Positions 34,975 to 44,620 of a stretch of DNA of 64,000 nucleotides are shown piece after piece; positions within the stretch are counted from its first letter, which is position 1, and the number at the start of each line of letters is the position of its first letter. A model generated the notes under the pieces. It was not told where the DNA came from, did no database searches, and saw nothing but the letters and a program-made list of their open reading frames with translations. The position numbers and the translations under genes were made by a program. The DNA is from Oceanispirochaeta sp. M1. GTDB taxonomy: Bacteria; Spirochaetota; Spirochaetia; DSM-2461. Where the stretch lies: positions 62,001-126,000 of the forward strand of contig NZ_QQPQ01000012.1 of the NCBI RefSeq assembly GCF_003346715.1. Direction: 5' to 3'.

Positions 34975-37485
34975 TCATTTCAGAATATCAAGACCAGCTT
35001 CATACTTGCTGTTAACGGCCTTGTCATAGGGCCGCTGTCCCAGATTGTTACGTGCTTCCTTGTCGGCACCCTTATCTATCATCGTCTGAAGAGTGCTGAC
35101 TGAGGCTTTCATGGCTGCTGCAATATGGAGGGGTGTATTTCCGTTGTTATCCCTTGCATTTATATTTTCATAGCTCATAAAGGTATTTACATATTCACTT
35201 CCCTTATTAATAACAAGAGTCAGAGGGGAGGCGTTGTTTATGTTTGTGGCAAAAATATCCGCATTGAGATTGAACAGGTATTCAACAGCCTTATGGTTAT
35301 CAACAATAACAGCTGCGTGGAGAGGGGTATTTCCGCTATTATCTCTTTTCTGTATGGAGCTGCCCTGACTGACCAGAAGCTCCATAAGTGCTGTATTATT
35401 ACCTATTATGGTTTCAAAGAGGGGAGTCTTACCGCTGTTATCTCTCACTTCAAGATCTGCACCCTGTTTTATCAGGTAGCTGCACATTTCAAAATCACCG
35501 TTAACCACAGCTTCGTAGAATGGACTGCGACCCACAAGGTTTTTTTTGTTGATATCTGCACCCGAAGAGATCAGCAGTTCTGCCAGATTCAGGGAATTCC
35601 AGTAGACTATCTCATGTAGAGGTGTATTGCCCTGATAGTCAGTACTGTTTACATCTGCCCCTGCTCTCAGGAGTATGCCTGATATCTGTACAGAACCGGT
35701 TTTAACTGCTTCATGCAGGGGAGTGGAGCCGATCAGACTCTTTCTGTTTATATCTGCACCTCTGTCGATTATTACCCTCACAATATCGGATTTTTCCCAA
35801 AGTACGGCATGAAACAGGGGGGTGTAGTTCATGTTGTCAGTCTTTTCAAGAACCGTGTCGATCAGAAAATTTGAAACATAATCAGGTCCCTTGTCAAAGG
35901 CCAGTGATAGGGGAGTCTCTCCGCTGTTATTTTCAATATAGAGATTTCCACCAAGTTTCAGAAACTGTGTTGTCAGTTCCAGAATCTCCTGTCTGACTGC
36001 AATGTGAAGAGGAGTGTCTCCTGCGAAGTTTCTGTTGTCTATTCCTGCCCCATTTTCCAGCAGGTAACGGTAGACATCTGCATTCACTTCCATCAGAACA
36101 GCCATATGAAGAGAGGTATTGCCTTCATTGTCCTGTGCATTGATATTGCTGCTGTCTATAAACCAGCTAAGAGTAGTTACACCGCGCATCAGGCTCATGC
36201 TGATGGGAGTTTCACTCTTATTGTTTCTGGCAAATATATCTGCACCCTTCTGAAGGAGGAGGATCGCAATTTCAGAGTTTCCTCTGTCTACGGCTTCCAT
36301 GAGGGCTGTATTTCCGTGTTTATTCCGGCTTTCCAGAACAGCACCGTAGTCCAGAAGGTATTCTGCGGCAGTTCTTTCTCTGTTGAGTGTCACACTCAGA
36401 TGGAGAGCCGTATTACCAAAACTGTTTTTTGCATTCACATCAGCACCCGCAGAAAGAAGGAGCTGCAGTATTTCAATATCACGATCCAGGGTCATGGCCA
36501 TATGGAGGGGTACATTGCTGTTGTAATCAGTGGCATTCACATCGGCCCCTGCATTAAGGAGCAGAGTGACAATACTCCTGTATCCGCCTCTCACTGCGCT
36601 GTGGAGTGCAGTGTTTCCCGGTTTGTCCCGGCTGTTGAGGTCTGCACCTTTATCCATAAGAAGACGTACTATTCCCTCATGTCCCTGTTCGGCAGCTATG
36701 TGAAGGGCTGTCTGTCCAAAGTCAAAACGGTAATTTATATCGCTCTGGTTATAGAGGGTATGAAAATACTTGTATATATCTTCCTGAGCCCTGAAAGAAC
36801 CTGATTTGATCAGCAGAGAAGCTATTTCTGCTCTGTCTTTACTTATTCTGTCTTCATGGGCGATGTCCAGAGGCAGTTTGCCTTCCTGATTTTTAATATT
36901 AGGGTTTCCACCGAGGCCCAGAATATATTCACTTGCCGCAACATTGCCTGAGGCTGCAGCTTTATGAAGAACTGTCCCTTCTGCTACAAACCCGCTATTA
37001 ACATTCTGTTTGCGGATCAGGGCTTTGAGCATGGGCATTGAGCTGAATCCCAGTTCTACGGGAGTCATGGAGCTCTGATCTTTTATGAATATGTCTGCTT
37101 TACCATCAACCAGTACGGATGCCGTATCAGAATGACCTGCCTTAACCGCAAGGTGGAGGGGTGTTTTCCCTGTATTATCAAGGGCATTCGGGTCTGCTTT
37201 CTGAAGCAGGAGCAGCATAACGATGTCGCGGTTCCCGGCCTGTGCTGCCAGATGCAGTGCGGTCTGGCCATCGCTGTTTCGTTCATTGACATCAACATTT
37301 ATCTTAAATAACTCTTCCAGTCCTGCTGTATCTTTACTCTGAACCAGAGAATGTAAGCTGTCATTCGTACTTTCTTCTACAAGAGCTGCTTCCGGTTCTA
37401 CTGCCGGTTCGGTTGTTGATGCACATGCTGTAAGAAGCAGGATCAGTGTCAGGGATAATCCGAATAGTTCTATTCTCTTATTCAT
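34975..37485 (-). CDS. Ankyrin-repeat lipoprotein (about 23 repeats)
   Basis: An 836-residue lipoprotein. The signal peptide ends in LLLTACAS, giving a lipidated Cys near residue 21, with Ser/Thr/Glu residues following. The rest is almost entirely ankyrin repeats: I count about 23 units, many with the canonical G-x-T-P/A-L-H core (GNTALHLSV, GSTPLHEAV, GNTPLHIAA). Some units are degenerate with a Y/F or P in place of His. It would be a long protein-binding solenoid in the periplasm or on the outer membrane; partner unknown. AAGGAAA precedes the ATG. The 240 bp upstream, shared with the divergent kinase-like gene, contain no other feature I can support. Confidence 0.85.
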   Translation of the reverse strand: MNKRIELFGLSLTLILLLTACASTTEPAVEPEAALVEESTNDSLHSLVQSKDTAGLEELFKINVDVNERNSDGQTALHLAAQAGNRDIVMLLLLQKADPNALDNTGKTPLHLAVKAGHSDTASVLVDGKADIFIKDQSSMTPVELGFSSMPMLKALIRKQNVNSGFVAEGTVLHKAAASGNVAASEYILGLGGNPNIKNQEGKLPLDIAHEDRISKDRAEIASLLIKSGSFRAQEDIYKYFHTLYNQSDINYRFDFGQTALHIAAEQGHEGIVRLLMDKGADLNSRDKPGNTALHSAVRGGYRSIVTLLLNAGADVNATDYNSNVPLHMAMTLDRDIEILQLLLSAGADVNAKNSFGNTALHLSVTLNRERTAAEYLLDYGAVLESRNKHGNTALMEAVDRGNSEIAILLLQKGADIFARNNKSETPISMSLMRGVTTLSWFIDSSNINAQDNEGNTSLHMAVLMEVNADVYRYLLENGAGIDNRNFAGDTPLHIAVRQEILELTTQFLKLGGNLYIENNSGETPLSLAFDKGPDYVSNFLIDTVLEKTDNMNYTPLFHAVLWEKSDIVRVIIDRGADINRKSLIGSTPLHEAVKTGSVQISGILLRAGADVNSTDYQGNTPLHEIVYWNSLNLAELLISSGADINKKNLVGRSPFYEAVVNGDFEMCSYLIKQGADLEVRDNSGKTPLFETIIGNNTALMELLVSQGSSIQKRDNSGNTPLHAAVIVDNHKAVEYLFNLNADIFATNINNASPLTLVINKGSEYVNTFMSYENINARDNNGNTPLHIAAAMKASVSTLQTMIDKGADKEARNNLGQRPYDKAVNSKYEAGLDILK

Positions 37486-37725
37486 TGTTTTCCTTCTTAT
37501 ACATAATTGTCCTTATTGTATAATCGGTTAATGTTAAATTGAATTTAAGATAACATGCTTTCTTTTTGAAAATTTCTTTTAGAATCTTTCTGAAATGATT
37601 GCTTTGAAGGGTTTGGCAATGTTATTATTCATCTCCCCACGGGCAGTGAATGCTGTTCTTATGTAAATAACAGTATATTTTTTGTTGCTTGTTTATTTCT
37701 TATATCTACTGGAAGGAAAGCTTTT

Positions 37726-38850
37726 ATGGGTCAGAAAATGGAACGTGAATCTGGAGATTTTTTAAAGAGCCTGGGATTCCCGGAAATACGAGTACATCAG
37801 TCATACGGCCATTTTGATTTTACAAAGCCGTGTAGAAGAATCCTTGTAATTGGTCCCATGGGCTCTGGTAAAACCGAGTATTCTGCAAAAATCTGGCGTG
37901 ATGCCAGGGTTACCCTCGAAAAATCGGACAGGGTTGGCGACTTGACCAGAGCAGGAGATGCAGACAGACGTAATGTCTTTTTCGTACGTTCCGCCCTGGA
38001 TGAAAAACGTTTTGAGGATTATCCGGATGATGCTCTGGCCTATCGTGGCGGCTATGAACGCCTTGGAAATAATATAGCCAAAATAAGAAACTCCTTTGAT
38101 CTTGAAAAACTGATTGATGATTTTCCTGAAATGGGTACCTGGATTATTGATGAGGCCTCCTTTTTTGATGAAAGAATGGCCTATGTCATTAAAAATGCAT
38201 CAGAAAAGAAAGATCTTGTTTTTGTTTACCCCACACTTATTCTGAATTTCAGACGGGATATTTTTAATTCTACAGCTCGTCTTCTTATTGAGACCGCAAC
38301 GGATGTGTATCCTCTGACTGCCTACTGTGAGCATTCAGACTGTATTCTGGACAGCTTTTATACCTACCGTTATTACTCAGTGGGAGGAAAAGAGTGTCCC
38401 GCACTCTATTTTGATCCTCTTATCATAATCGGGGGAGACCTGAAGAAGGAAGATCCCAGAGAACCTAACTACTGTACACGCTGTGATAATCATCACTTTC
38501 TTCCGGGGAAGGTATATACATATTTTACCCTTAAACCTCTGGGAGAAACCGCAGCTGGTGGAAATTCGGAACCATTGAAAAAGGAGTTGATCCTTCTCAG
38601 TGAAAATATAAAAGAATCTTTGCTATATGCCAGTGTTCTTGATGAGCAGGAGGATGGTCTCAGTCATTCGCAGGTTATAATGAATTCTTTAAAAGTTCCC
38701 TGTATTGCTGAAAAAGCTCTTCTATACTTGTATGTAGAACAGAACCTTGTATCAACGGATCTTTTTACTCAGCTTGCTGATGAATTGAAACTTGACAGGG
38801 AGTATTTAATCAGCCGTCTGGCTGACAACGGTCGCACAATCAGGTGGTAG
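37726..38850 (+). CDS. Thymidine-kinase-like P-loop protein with extra C-terminal domain
   Basis: A 374-residue protein with a type II thymidine-kinase-like core (about 36-265). Walker A is IGPMGSGKTEYS (42-53), IIDEASFF (140-147) stands for the TK DEAQF box, and the zinc site keeps four cysteines (201, 206, 250, 253) around a lasso-like loop with YYSVGGKE. Normal TKs are about 190 residues; this one has a 35-residue N-terminal extension and a 105-residue helical C-terminal domain (about 270-374) that I cannot identify. It may be a true dThd kinase or a repurposed ATPase. GGAAGG precedes the ATG; it stops 1 bp before the serine dehydratase start. Confidence 0.65.
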   Translation: MGQKMERESGDFLKSLGFPEIRVHQSYGHFDFTKPCRRILVIGPMGSGKTEYSAKIWRDARVTLEKSDRVGDLTRAGDADRRNVFFVRSALDEKRFEDYPDDALAYRGGYERLGNNIAKIRNSFDLEKLIDDFPEMGTWIIDEASFFDERMAYVIKNASEKKDLVFVYPTLILNFRRDIFNSTARLLIETATDVYPLTAYCEHSDCILDSFYTYRYYSVGGKECPALYFDPLIIIGGDLKKEDPREPNYCTRCDNHHFLPGKVYTYFTLKPLGETAAGGNSEPLKKELILLSENIKESLLYASVLDEQEDGLSHSQVIMNSLKVPCIAEKALLYLYVEQNLVSTDLFTQLADELKLDREYLISRLADNGRTIRW

Positions 38851-38851
38851 T

Positions 38852-40063
38852 ATGGACTCTTTAAGAACTTTATATAAAACCGGTAACGGACCTTCCAGCA
38901 GTCACACCATGGGACCCCAGAAGGCAGCAGCATCATTTTTTATTAATTTCCCCGAGGCTGACCTGTTTAAGGTCTGCCTTTACGGCAGCCTGGCTTTAAC
39001 AGGAAAAGGGCATCTGACAGATCATATAATAAATGAGACCTTTGCCCCCCGCACAGTGGAGATTCTGTGGTTTCCCGAGGATGAGATGCCCGAACATCCC
39101 AATGGGATGAAGATGGAAGCCCTGAAAGACGGAATAAACATCGGGAACTGGGAAGGCTACAGCATCGGTGGAGGAATCATCAGGACATCCGGTGCAGGAG
39201 ATCAAGACAGCAGTGAAAGTGTTTATCCCCACTCCAGTATGAAAAAAATCCTGAAACACTGCAGTAAGAAAGGGCTCTGTCTCTGGGAGTATGTATATAT
39301 GAACGAGGGGGAGGGCATCCGTGATTTTCTCCGCTCTGTTCTATCTGATATGCAGCACTCCATTGATGAGGGACTCTCAGATGAGGGTGTACTCCCCGGC
39401 GGTCTCTTTCTCAGCCGAAAATCAAGCACATATAGAAAAAGAGCCGCCATGCTGGCAGAACCTCTTTCAACCTCAGCCAGACTTTTTTCCTATGCTCTTG
39501 CTGTGTCAGAAACAAATGCAGGCGGCGGTGTTGTGGTTACAGCACCCACATGCGGAGCCAGCGGTGTGCTTCCTGCTGTTTTAAGGTCAATGAAAGAGTC
39601 TTTTGATTTGAGTGAGACTGATCTCCTGAGGGCTTTGGCATCAGCCGGTCTGATCGGTAATATTGTCAGAACAAACGGTTCTATTTCGGGCGCGGAAGTG
39701 GGATGTCAGGGAGAAGTGGGTGTAGCATGTGCTATGGCTGCCGGTGCTGCCGCACAGCTTATGGGCGGAACTCCAAGACAGGTGGAGTATGCTGCGGAGA
39801 TGGGACTGGAACATCATCTGGGACTCACATGTGACCCTGTCATGGGACTGGTGCAGATCCCTTGTATCGAGAGGAATGTTATGGGTGCCAGCCGGGCTAT
39901 TGCCAGTGCTGAATATGCCATCCTCAGCGACGGATCCCATAAAGTCGGTCTGGATGATGCCATTGCTACCATGACTCAGACAGGACGGGATCTTATGAGT
40001 ACTTACAGAGAAACTTCTCTAGGTGGATTAGCCAGTTTTTATGATGAAAATAACATGGAATAA
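38852..40063 (+). CDS. sdaA: L-serine dehydratase, single-chain Fe-S type
   Basis: A 403-residue enzyme fusing the beta domain (TGNGPSSSHTMGPQKAA at the N-terminus) to the alpha domain. Catalytic [4Fe-4S] cysteines are visible in TAPTCGASGVLP, GCQGEVG and GLTCDPVMGLVQIPCIERN. It deaminates L-serine to pyruvate and ammonia and is oxygen-sensitive in known cases, which fits an anaerobe. The beta domain is shorter than in E. coli SdaA (454 aa). The gene starts 1 bp after the kinase-like gene and is probably coupled to it. Its last codons lie in a short tandem repeat. Confidence 0.9.
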   Translation: MDSLRTLYKTGNGPSSSHTMGPQKAAASFFINFPEADLFKVCLYGSLALTGKGHLTDHIINETFAPRTVEILWFPEDEMPEHPNGMKMEALKDGINIGNWEGYSIGGGIIRTSGAGDQDSSESVYPHSSMKKILKHCSKKGLCLWEYVYMNEGEGIRDFLRSVLSDMQHSIDEGLSDEGVLPGGLFLSRKSSTYRKRAAMLAEPLSTSARLFSYALAVSETNAGGGVVVTAPTCGASGVLPAVLRSMKESFDLSETDLLRALASAGLIGNIVRTNGSISGAEVGCQGEVGVACAMAAGAAAQLMGGTPRQVEYAAEMGLEHHLGLTCDPVMGLVQIPCIERNVMGASRAIASAEYAILSDGSHKVGLDDAIATMTQTGRDLMSTYRETSLGGLASFYDENNME

Positions 40064-40081
40064 AATGGAATAAAATGGAAT
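40055..40081 (+). repeat. 10-bp tandem repeat at sdaA stop
   Basis: ATGGAATAAA is repeated 2.7 times. The first copy supplies the last Met-Glu codons and the TAA stop of the serine dehydratase gene. Copy-number change by slippage would not alter the protein because each unit again reads Met-Glu-stop. Confidence 0.8.
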
Positions 40082-40134
40082 CTTCCCGGGGTTTTAAACT
40101 AAAATTAACTTTATATTCAAACAAAGGATAAATA

Positions 40135-40809
40135 ATGGAAAAAAAATTATCGAAATACATTGATCATACATTGCTGAAGGCCGGCGCAATGCCGTCTGAA
40201 ATCGAAAAAGTATGTGAGGAAGCTTTAAAATATGATTTTGCGTCAGTATGTGTAAATGCATGCTATACCTCTCTGGTGGCAGAAAAACTGAAAGGCAGTA
40301 CTGTCCTTCCCTGTGTGGTTGTAGGATTTCCATTAGGAGCCAGCCCCAGTGAAATAAAGGCTGCCGAGACAGCGCAGGCAGTGAAAGAGGGTGCTGGTGA
40401 GGTTGATATGGTTATCAACGTTGGTCAGATGAAGGCCGGAAATACAGAATATGTAGGAAAAGATATCAAGGCAGTTGTAGATGCCTCGGGTTCTGCAGTT
40501 GTAAAAGTTATTCTTGAAAACTGCTATCTCAGTAAAGAAGAGATTCGTCAGGCCTGTCTTCTCTGTGAAGAAGCTGGTGCTGACTTTGTAAAAACATCCA
40601 CAGGTTTTGGTCCCGGAGGAGCTACTCTTGAAGATGTGGCTCTTATGAAAAAGACTGTTCCCAAACTTCAGGTAAAGGCTGCCGGTGGAATACGTGACCG
40701 TGAAACAGCCCTGGCCATGATTGAAGCCGGAGCAGACCGTCTGGGCGCCAGTGCCGGTATTGCTATTGTCGAGGGGGATGCCGATGCGGGCAACAATACT
40801 GGTTATTGA
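40135..40809 (+). CDS. deoC: Deoxyribose-phosphate aldolase
   Basis: A 224-residue class I aldolase of normal length. IDHTLLKAG at the N-terminus, the Schiff-base lysine in [14 protein letters not shown], and the second lysine in [13 protein letters not shown] are present. It cleaves 2-deoxyribose-5-phosphate to acetaldehyde and glyceraldehyde-3-phosphate, the last step of deoxynucleoside breakdown. AAAGGA precedes the ATG. The end overlaps deoB by 26 nt. Confidence 0.96.
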   Translation: MEKKLSKYIDHTLLKAGAMPSEIEKVCEEALKYDFASVCVNACYTSLVAEKLKGSTVLPCVVVGFPLGASPSEIKAAETAQAVKEGAGEVDMVINVGQMKAGNTEYVGKDIKAVVDASGSAVVKVILENCYLSKEEIRQACLLCEEAGADFVKTSTGFGPGGATLEDVALMKKTVPKLQVKAAGGIRDRETALAMIEAGADRLGASAGIAIVEGDADAGNNTGY

Positions 40810-41965
40810 CAGTTTTGGAATAGGTGAACTCCCGGATGCCGGTGATTACGGTGATAAGGGTTCAAATACAGCACTTCACATCGCTCAGGCTATGGAGCAG
40901 GAAAGTCTATGGCCTGCATTGAAGAACCTGGGTCTTGGGAATGCTTCTGAACTTTTAGGAAATCCACTCCCCGGATGTGAAGCAATTGCAGCTCCATCGG
41001 CAAAATTCGGAGTTATGAAAGAAAAATCTCCCGGCAAGGATACAACAACAGGTCATTGGGAGATGGCGGGACTTGTACTGGAACAGGCATTTACTCAATT
41101 TCCTAAAGAGTATCCTTCCTTTCCCGAAGATCTGGTTCAGGCTTTCATTGAAAAGACCGGATGCGGCGGGATTCTCGGCAACAAGGCTGCAAGCGGTACT
41201 GCAATAATTGAAGAACTGGGTGCTGAGCATCTGAAAACAGGGTATCCCATCTGTTATACCTCGGCAGACTCAGTTTTTCAGATAGCCTGCCATATGTCTA
41301 AATACTCAATCGAAGAGCTATATAAGATGTGTGAGATTGCCAGGGAACTTTGTGATCCTCTGGCTGTGGGACGTGTTATCGCAAGACCCTTTGATGGTCC
41401 ATCTGATGCCTTTTTCCGTACTAAAGAGCGCCATGACTATTCCATCGCTCTGCCTGATGATTCACTTCTGGATCATCTGCAGAAAAATGGTGTTAAGACA
41501 GTGGCTGTCGGCAAAATAGGTTCCATATTCAACGAATCCGGCATAACAGAAAGTCATCATGATTCAGGGAATCCTGCCTGTATTGACAGAACCGAAGAGA
41601 TTCTTTCAAAACCTTCTGAAGCTAAAGAGTTTCTTTTTGTAAACCTTGTTGATACGGATATGATTTTTGGACATCGTCGTGATGTGAAAGGTTACGGGTT
41701 TGCTGTATCGGAAATTGATACCAAACTGCCCCGGTTTCTGGATATGATGGCAGATGGTGATGTAATGATTATTACAGGTGACCATGGTTGTGATCCTTCC
41801 TTTAAAGGAACCGATCATACACGTGAACATATTCCACTACTCTGGTATCAGAAAGGTGCTGAGGGAGGCTCAGTGGGGATCAGAGAGAGTTTTTCAGATA
41901 TAACCGCTTCCCTATGTGATTATTTTCAGGTTGGGTCTATGGAGCACGGTGAATCTTTTCTATGA
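40784..41965 (+). CDS. deoB: Phosphopentomutase
   Basis: A 393-residue alkaline-phosphatase-fold mutase. [16 protein letters not shown] carries the first metal Asp; the catalytic Thr lies in [32 protein letters not shown] holds the second metal site. It converts (deoxy)ribose-1-phosphate to the 5-phosphate, linking DeoD to DeoC. I start the gene at the ATG that follows GAGGGGG, inside the end of deoC; the frame is open further upstream but has no family-like sequence there. It overlaps the next gene by ATGA. Confidence 0.95.
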   Translation: MRATILVIDSFGIGELPDAGDYGDKGSNTALHIAQAMEQESLWPALKNLGLGNASELLGNPLPGCEAIAAPSAKFGVMKEKSPGKDTTTGHWEMAGLVLEQAFTQFPKEYPSFPEDLVQAFIEKTGCGGILGNKAASGTAIIEELGAEHLKTGYPICYTSADSVFQIACHMSKYSIEELYKMCEIARELCDPLAVGRVIARPFDGPSDAFFRTKERHDYSIALPDDSLLDHLQKNGVKTVAVGKIGSIFNESGITESHHDSGNPACIDRTEEILSKPSEAKEFLFVNLVDTDMIFGHRRDVKGYGFAVSEIDTKLPRFLDMMADGDVMIITGDHGCDPSFKGTDHTREHIPLLWYQKGAEGGSVGIRESFSDITASLCDYFQVGSMEHGESFL

Positions 41966-43113
41966 ATATGAAAGAGATGCTTTCCACCGGGGCTGATTCT
42001 GCTCAGATTAAAGAGTGGTTTCGTAAAACCTGGTTAGAGTCCTCTTCAGATATGAATTCCCATGAAAGGGTAAGTGACGCACTGAATCATAAGGAGCCCG
42101 ACAGGGTTCCTTTTGATTTCTGGGTTGTTCCCGAGAACTGGGTTAAGTTGATGAATTATTTTTCTGTCCATAGAAAGGATGATCTCCTGGATCTCCTTGG
42201 TATCGACTGTAGAATAATTTCCCCAGACTATATCGGTCCGGAACTCGAAAAGAATGGAGATGGATCGTTCTATAATGCCTGGGGCAGTGTACGGAAAATT
42301 GTTCAAAATGAATATTCAGTGTATGAAGAGTATGCGGCATTTCCTTTGGCAGATGCCCAAACAGTTTCAGCGGTGGAAACATGGGACAAATGGCCCGATT
42401 CATCCTTCTGGGACTGGAAAAGCCTTCATAAAGCCGTAGAACAGGCAAACAGAAAAGAGAAAAGACATATCAGATACGACATAGGTGGAATTTTCGAATC
42501 TGCCTGGGCTCTTTACGGTCTTGATAGTTTTCTGGTGGCTCTTTATGAAAAACCGGAAATTCCAGAAGCTATCATGAACTGTTATACAGAGATTTTTATT
42601 TCCAATTTCAGGGCTGCTATGGCCGAAGCCGGTGATTCAATCGACATGGTATATACTTATGATGATGTGGCCGTGCAGGATGGACTTCTTATGTCTCCTG
42701 ATATGTGGAGACGTTTTATTCTCCCTTTTCATCAGAAATTGAATAAAGTAATAAAAGAATACGATGTTAAGCTTATATATCACTCCTGCGGGTCTGTTCT
42801 CCCTCTTGTAGATGCGTTTAAGGATGACATGCATATTGATGTTCTTAATCCGCTTCAGCCAGCCGCGAAAGATATGAACATGAAGACTATAAAAAACCGC
42901 TGGGGCGCTGCTCTGGCATTTCACGGTGGAGGCGATCTTCAAAGAACACTTCCTTTTGGTTCTGTGGATGATGTTCAGAACGAAGTTGATTCTCTATGCA
43001 GAACACTGGGTCCCGATGGCGGCTATATCTGTACTTCAGCCCATTATATTCAGGCTGATGTACCCCTGGAAAATATTCTTGCCTTTTATTCTACTGAGAG
43101 AAAGTGCAGATAA
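41962..43113 (+). CDS. UroD/MtaA-superfamily protein in deo operon
   Basis: A 383-residue protein of the uroporphyrinogen decarboxylase/cobamide methyltransferase superfamily. The N-terminal RVSDALNHKEPDRVPFDFW is the usual entry motif; YHSCGSVLPLVDAF (near 272-285) provides the His-x-Cys zinc pair of methyltransferases of the MtaA/MtbA type, with CTSAH near the end as possible third ligand. The heme-type arginines of HemE are not evident. It overlaps deoB by 4 nt, so it is translated with deoxynucleoside catabolism genes. Its reaction is unknown; a methyl- or carboxyl-transfer role is family inference. Confidence 0.75.
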   Translation: MNMKEMLSTGADSAQIKEWFRKTWLESSSDMNSHERVSDALNHKEPDRVPFDFWVVPENWVKLMNYFSVHRKDDLLDLLGIDCRIISPDYIGPELEKNGDGSFYNAWGSVRKIVQNEYSVYEEYAAFPLADAQTVSAVETWDKWPDSSFWDWKSLHKAVEQANRKEKRHIRYDIGGIFESAWALYGLDSFLVALYEKPEIPEAIMNCYTEIFISNFRAAMAEAGDSIDMVYTYDDVAVQDGLLMSPDMWRRFILPFHQKLNKVIKEYDVKLIYHSCGSVLPLVDAFKDDMHIDVLNPLQPAAKDMNMKTIKNRWGAALAFHGGGDLQRTLPFGSVDDVQNEVDSLCRTLGPDGGYICTSAHYIQADVPLENILAFYSTERKCR

Positions 43114-43207
43114 AAGGTTAAAAAAACAAATGTGCATATGCACGGCTATTGCAAATAACTCAAGCTCCTGATAGATTTAAATTATTAAGATTTATCAGGA
43201 GAGAAAT

Positions 43208-43594
43208 ATGGCAAAATTATCACCGGAAGTAATTACAGCAATAGAAAAAACAATGCCTTACTGCATCGCAACAGCCTCAGCAGATGGAAAAAGCAATCTT
43301 GTGTATATCGCATGTCTAAAGGTCATTGATGAGAATACAATACTTATTGCTGATAATAAATTCGAGAAGACAAGAGCAAATCTGGATGCTAATCCACAGG
43401 CCAGTCTTGTTGTATTGGATCCTGATACAAAAATTGCCTATCAGATAAAGGGTGCAATGGAATGTCACAGCGAGGGAGCCAAATATCAGGCTGCCGTTGA
43501 CTGGGTTCATGAGGAACGTCCTCAGCTTACTCCCAAGGCCGGATTTTACATGAATGTGGAAGAAGTATATAACGGACCCGAGCGTCTGGCCTGA
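43208..43594 (+). CDS. Pyridoxamine 5'-phosphate oxidase-like flavin-binding protein
   Basis: A 128-residue split-barrel protein. TMPYCIATASADGKSNLVYIACLKV, ILIADNKFEKTRANLDANPQASLVV and YQIKGAMECHSEG are the strands that bind FMN in PNPOx-like proteins. Small members of this group are often FMN-binding reductases or oxidative-stress proteins rather than vitamin B6 enzymes. AGGAGAG precedes the ATG. It lies 94 bp after the UroD-like gene and ends in its own terminator. Confidence 0.82.
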   Translation: MAKLSPEVITAIEKTMPYCIATASADGKSNLVYIACLKVIDENTILIADNKFEKTRANLDANPQASLVVLDPDTKIAYQIKGAMECHSEGAKYQAAVDWVHEERPQLTPKAGFYMNVEEVYNGPERLA

Positions 43595-43620
43595 TATTAC
43601 CCTTTTTTAATCACCAATAA

Positions 43621-43656
43621 AAAAAGCTGTCCGTGATAATCACAGGACAGCTTTTT
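43621..43656. terminator. Bidirectional terminator between flavin protein and nucleoside transporter
   Basis: Stem AAAAAGCTGTCC / GGACAGCTTTTT with an inner GTGA/TCAC extension. A- and T-runs on both sides serve the converging genes. Confidence 0.88.
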
Positions 43657-43690
43657 CATTTATATACTATTTCCATTCACCGGATCAGTT

Positions 43691-44620
43691 TCAGTTCTTT
43701 TCGTAGATCTTTCCATCGGCAGAAGGTGCAACAGATTTTCCAACAAATATAACAAGAAGAACAAGTGTCATTACATAGGGCAGCATGCTCAACAGCTGTG
43801 ATGACACTTCAATACCTGTTCTGGGCATGAATACAACAATGGCTTGAGCCAGACCGAAAAGGAGACAGGCCCACATAGCACCCTGAGGTTTCCACTTTCC
43901 GAAGATCATGGCTGCCAGAGCAATAAATCCCTGACCCGATATGAGGGTCACCCTGAACTGTGAAACAATGGCAATACTTACGGCGGCACCGCCGAATCCG
44001 GCCAAAACACCCGATGCAATTACTGACATATATCTGATTTTATAAACACTTATACCCAGTGTTGCTGCTGCTTCAGGATGTTCTCCTACAGAACGGATTC
44101 TCAGACCCAGTTTTGTCTTATAAAGCACAAACCATACAAGCAGTACTAAGAAAAAAGCCAGGTATACAGTTGAATAGCGGTTGAAAATCATGTCAAAGAA
44201 GGAATTCTGTTCGAATACTCCATTCAGAGGACGGCTGATTTTCTCATCAAGAGGCAGGGGTAGTGTCATTGCTGCACCATCAAACATCAGACGGCTGAGA
44301 AGCAGGGCAAATCCAGGACCCAGAAAGTTAATGGCGATGCCCGAAACAACCTGGTTAGCTGTAAAGCTGATACAGGCTACCGCATGAAGCAGTCCGAAAA
44401 GACCGCCCACCACACCCGCAGCAAGAAAACCTATCCATCCGTTATGTGTATAATAACCTATGGCTGCACCGATGAAGGCTCCCATAAACATTATTCCCTC
44501 AAGGCCGATATTTACAACACCCGAGTTTTCAGAGATTGTACCGCCGAGAGATGTATAAATAAGTGGGGTGGCATACATCAAAGTAGTACCCAGAAGAAAG
44601 GCAATGCTTTCAAAAAACAT
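43691..44620 (-). CDS. Nucleoside ABC transporter permease (second)
   Basis: A 309-residue BPD_transp_2 permease with about eight to ten hydrophobic segments. TPLIYTSLGGTISENSGVVNIGLEG at the N-terminus and the EHPEAAATLGISVYKIRY coupling segment near 180 are typical of the NupQ/YufQ/PnrE class that works with BMP lipoproteins. It pairs with the neighbouring permease to form a heterodimer for purine or other nucleosides. It overlaps the upstream permease gene by 1 nt and is the last gene of the operon. Confidence 0.9.
   Translation of the reverse strand: MFFESIAFLLGTTLMYATPLIYTSLGGTISENSGVVNIGLEGIMFMGAFIGAAIGYYTHNGWIGFLAAGVVGGLFGLLHAVACISFTANQVVSGIAINFLGPGFALLLSRLMFDGAAMTLPLPLDEKISRPLNGVFEQNSFFDMIFNRYSTVYLAFFLVLLVWFVLYKTKLGLRIRSVGEHPEAAATLGISVYKIRYMSVIASGVLAGFGGAAVSIAIVSQFRVTLISGQGFIALAAMIFGKWKPQGAMWACLLFGLAQAIVVFMPRTGIEVSSQLLSMLPYVMTLVLLVIFVGKSVAPSADGKIYEKN

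Noticed and set aside
36004-36804. 266-codon open frame opposite the ankyrin gene
   Set aside because: It is kept open by the periodic ankyrin repeats on the other strand, has a Cys/His-rich low-quality sequence and no ribosome site.
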